Assembly: GCA_016218665.1 (NCBI GenBank)
Contig: JACRDI010000036.1
Location: 62,001 to 126,000 of the forward strand
Direction: 5' to 3'
Source: Desulfovibrio sp.
GTDB taxonomy: Bacteria > Desulfobacterota > Desulfovibrionia > Desulfovibrionales > Desulfovibrionaceae
DNA length: 64,000 nucleotides
Shown here: in pieces, positions 62,813 to 64,000 of the stretch
Numbering within the stretch: position 1 is the stretch's first letter
How the letters are laid out: every line of letters begins with the position of its first letter
Notes under the pieces: generated by a model
What the model was told of the DNA's origin: nothing
Databases searched by the model: none
What the model saw: only the letters and a program-made list of their open reading frames with translations
Position numbers and translations under genes: made by a program

Positions 62813-64000
62813 ATGGAACTGCGCACCTTCAAGCGGGACAAGGGCCCGGTGCTGGCGGCCGTGGCCGCGCTGCTGGTCCTTGGCGTGGGCAGCATGTTCC
62901 TCACCTGGCAGAACATCCGCCGCCAAAGGGATCTCGTCGACCAGCACATGCAACTGGCCGGCAACGCAGTGGTGCACGGGGTGGAGGCCAACCTCATGCG
63001 GGTCATGCACTCGCTCAGGCGCTCGCCCGATGCCACGGCCCGCTTCTTTCCCAGCGTGCGCGAGCTGTTCAAGGAAATGACCGCCTCCGGCGAGGTGGTG
63101 TTCCTCGGCGTGTTCGACGAGGACGGCCGGCTGGTTGTGGCTTCCTCCGAGCAGGACGAGAAGAACGAACTGGTCCTGCCGGAGATCATCATCGCCGCCT
63201 TGGAGACCCAGGGCCAATGGTCCGGCCCGCTGGAGTACAACGGCAAGCCGGCCATCTTCTCCGCCATCCGCGCCAGGCCCACCCTCTCGGTGCTGAACGA
63301 GGGCGTGCGCCTGGGCCTGTCCATGCCGCCGGAGCCGCCCCGGCAGGACCAGCCCGGGCCCGGCGAGCAGACGAGCAGACAGACGAGCAGACAGACGGGC
63401 AGACAGGCGGGCAAGCAGGGCCGCGCCAGCGCCCCCGGCGCGGACAAGGCGCCCCAGCCCATGCCCGGCACCCTGCCCGGCAACCCGCCGGAATTCCTGG
63501 ACGACCTGCCGCCGCCGGGCCGCCAGGCACTCGGCCGATCGCCCGAATTTCCGTCCATGTTCATCATGGCCGGGCTGAACCCCCGCCGCCACCTGGACCA
63601 GTTCCAGGCCTACCGCCGCGCGGCCATCCTGCAGGCGGGCTACGTCTTCGGCGCGGCGAGCCTTTTGTGGGTGCTGGCCTTCGCCTACCTGCGCAGGCGT
63701 GACCAGGCCCTCAAGGCCGCCCGGCTGGAGCGCTTCCAGTCCAAGCTGCTGGACAACATGCCCGACGGACTGGTGACCCTCTCGGCCGACGGCTCCATCC
63801 TCGCGGCCAACGGGTCCGCCGCGCGCATCCTGCTGGGAGGCCACGGCACGGAGGCCCACACGGCCAGGGACAACGCCAAGGACAACGCCAAGGACGATGC
63901 CCTGGGCCTCACCGGCCGCAACTGGAGCGAGTTCCCCTTCGCCGGGCTGCTGTCCGGCAAGGAGCCGGCCAAGCCCTACCAGTGGCGGCAGTTCGAACAC
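62813..64000 (+). CDS. Membrane sensor kinase, ZraS-like (3' end beyond window)
   Basis: The frame from ATG 62813 (MELRTFKRDKGPVL) stays open for 396 codons to the edge. A membrane helix near 14-31 precedes a periplasmic sensor (about 45-275, with VFLGVFDEDGRLVVASS). A second helix (about 280-297) leads into a PAS-like start (LLDNMPDGLVTLSADGSILAANGSAARILLG). Kinase domains would follow outside the window, so the kinase call rests on architecture and context. Residues 187-202 are four TSRQ-type repeats. Together with the upstream ZraP/Spy-like gene and its sigma-54 promoter, a ZraS-like role is inferred. Confidence 0.75.
   Translation, partial: MELRTFKRDKGPVLAAVAALLVLGVGSMFLTWQNIRRQRDLVDQHMQLAGNAVVHGVEANLMRVMHSLRRSPDATARFFPSVRELFKEMTASGEVVFLGVFDEDGRLVVASSEQDEKNELVLPEIIIAALETQGQWSGPLEYNGKPAIFSAIRARPTLSVLNEGVRLGLSMPPEPPRQDQPGPGEQTSRQTSRQTGRQAGKQGRASAPGADKAPQPMPGTLPGNPPEFLDDLPPPGRQALGRSPEFPSMFIMAGLNPRRHLDQFQAYRRAAILQAGYVFGAASLLWVLAFAYLRRRDQALKAARLERFQSKLLDNMPDGLVTLSADGSILAANGSAARILLGGHGTEAHTARDNAKDNAKDDALGLTGRNWSEFPFAGLLSGKEPAKPYQWRQFEH
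63371..63418 (+). repeat. 12-bp tandem repeat inside the sensor kinase gene
   Basis: Four 12-bp units: two identical copies of ACGAGCAGACAG (63371-63394), then two variants to 63418. They encode TSRQ, TSRQ, TGRQ and AGKQ in the periplasmic part. A second 12-bp duplication encoding DNAK twice lies at 63869-63892 in the cytoplasmic linker. Confidence 0.85.

Noticed and set aside
62764-63702. A plus-strand 312-codon frame at the right end.
   Set aside because: It is a +1 shadow of the sensor kinase frame that runs from 62813 to the edge and has membrane helices and a PAS-like segment.

Overview
The window is a high-GC stretch of bacterial chromosome, almost entirely protein-coding. Its genes are packed into operons, often with 1-4 nt stop/start overlaps. 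The gene content suggests a Gram-negative deltaproteobacterium, probably of the Desulfovibrio type: a dcw cluster with a PASTA-bearing FtsI and no ddl gene, a type VI secretion locus, RND and ABC-2 export systems, and many HD-GYP, GGDEF and EAL signalling proteins. This placement is an inference from content and style; no rRNA or tRNA gene was seen.

Layout. (1) 1-11204, minus strand: type VI secretion operon tssA-B-C-hcp-E-F-G-H, an unrecognised conserved-looking gene, and tssJ, which runs off the left edge. (2) 11642-17706, plus: a periplasmic solute-binding protein, a PAS histidine kinase and two response regulators with HDOD and degenerate HD-GYP output domains. (3) 17699-23823, minus: a complete cecR-ybhGFSR-like ABC-2 export operon with a TetR-type repressor and a clear palindromic operator. 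(4) 24127-30025, minus: an AcrA/AcrB-type RND pump followed by an HD-GYP protein. (5) 30394-32352, plus: a 64-residue coiled-coil protein and a stand-alone glutamate-synthase-like protein with an N-terminal cysteine cluster, closed by a strong hairpin. (6) 32534-42563: a NarL-type two-component pair, a DegS-like protease (minus), a PAS-PAS-GGDEF-EAL protein, a possibly leaderless MarR regulator, a DUF554 membrane protein, and (minus) pyruvate kinase followed by an HD-GYP protein. (7) 42757-59859, plus: the dcw cluster mraZ-rsmH-ftsL-ftsI-murE-murF-mraY-murD-ftsW-murG-murC-murB-ftsQ-ftsA-ftsZ, preceded by five boxes spaced exactly 10 bp apart that should bind MraZ. (8) 59869-61845: a radical SAM protein directly behind ftsZ and a convergent FmdB-type zinc ribbon. 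(9) 61940-64000: a ZraP/Spy-like periplasmic protein with a textbook sigma-54 promoter and upstream palindrome, a terminator, and a sensor kinase cut by the right edge.

How the parts work together. The dcw block makes the whole cytoplasmic peptidoglycan precursor (MurC-F, MraY, MurG, MurB) and the septal machine that uses it (FtsZ, A, Q, L, W, I). The T6SS block supplies sheath, tube, baseplate and recycling ATPase; the membrane complex apart from TssJ, and the VgrG spike, must lie beyond the left edge. The right end looks like a Zra-type envelope-stress module, a metal-linked periplasmic protein plus its kinase; a sigma-54 activator would be expected just past position 64000.
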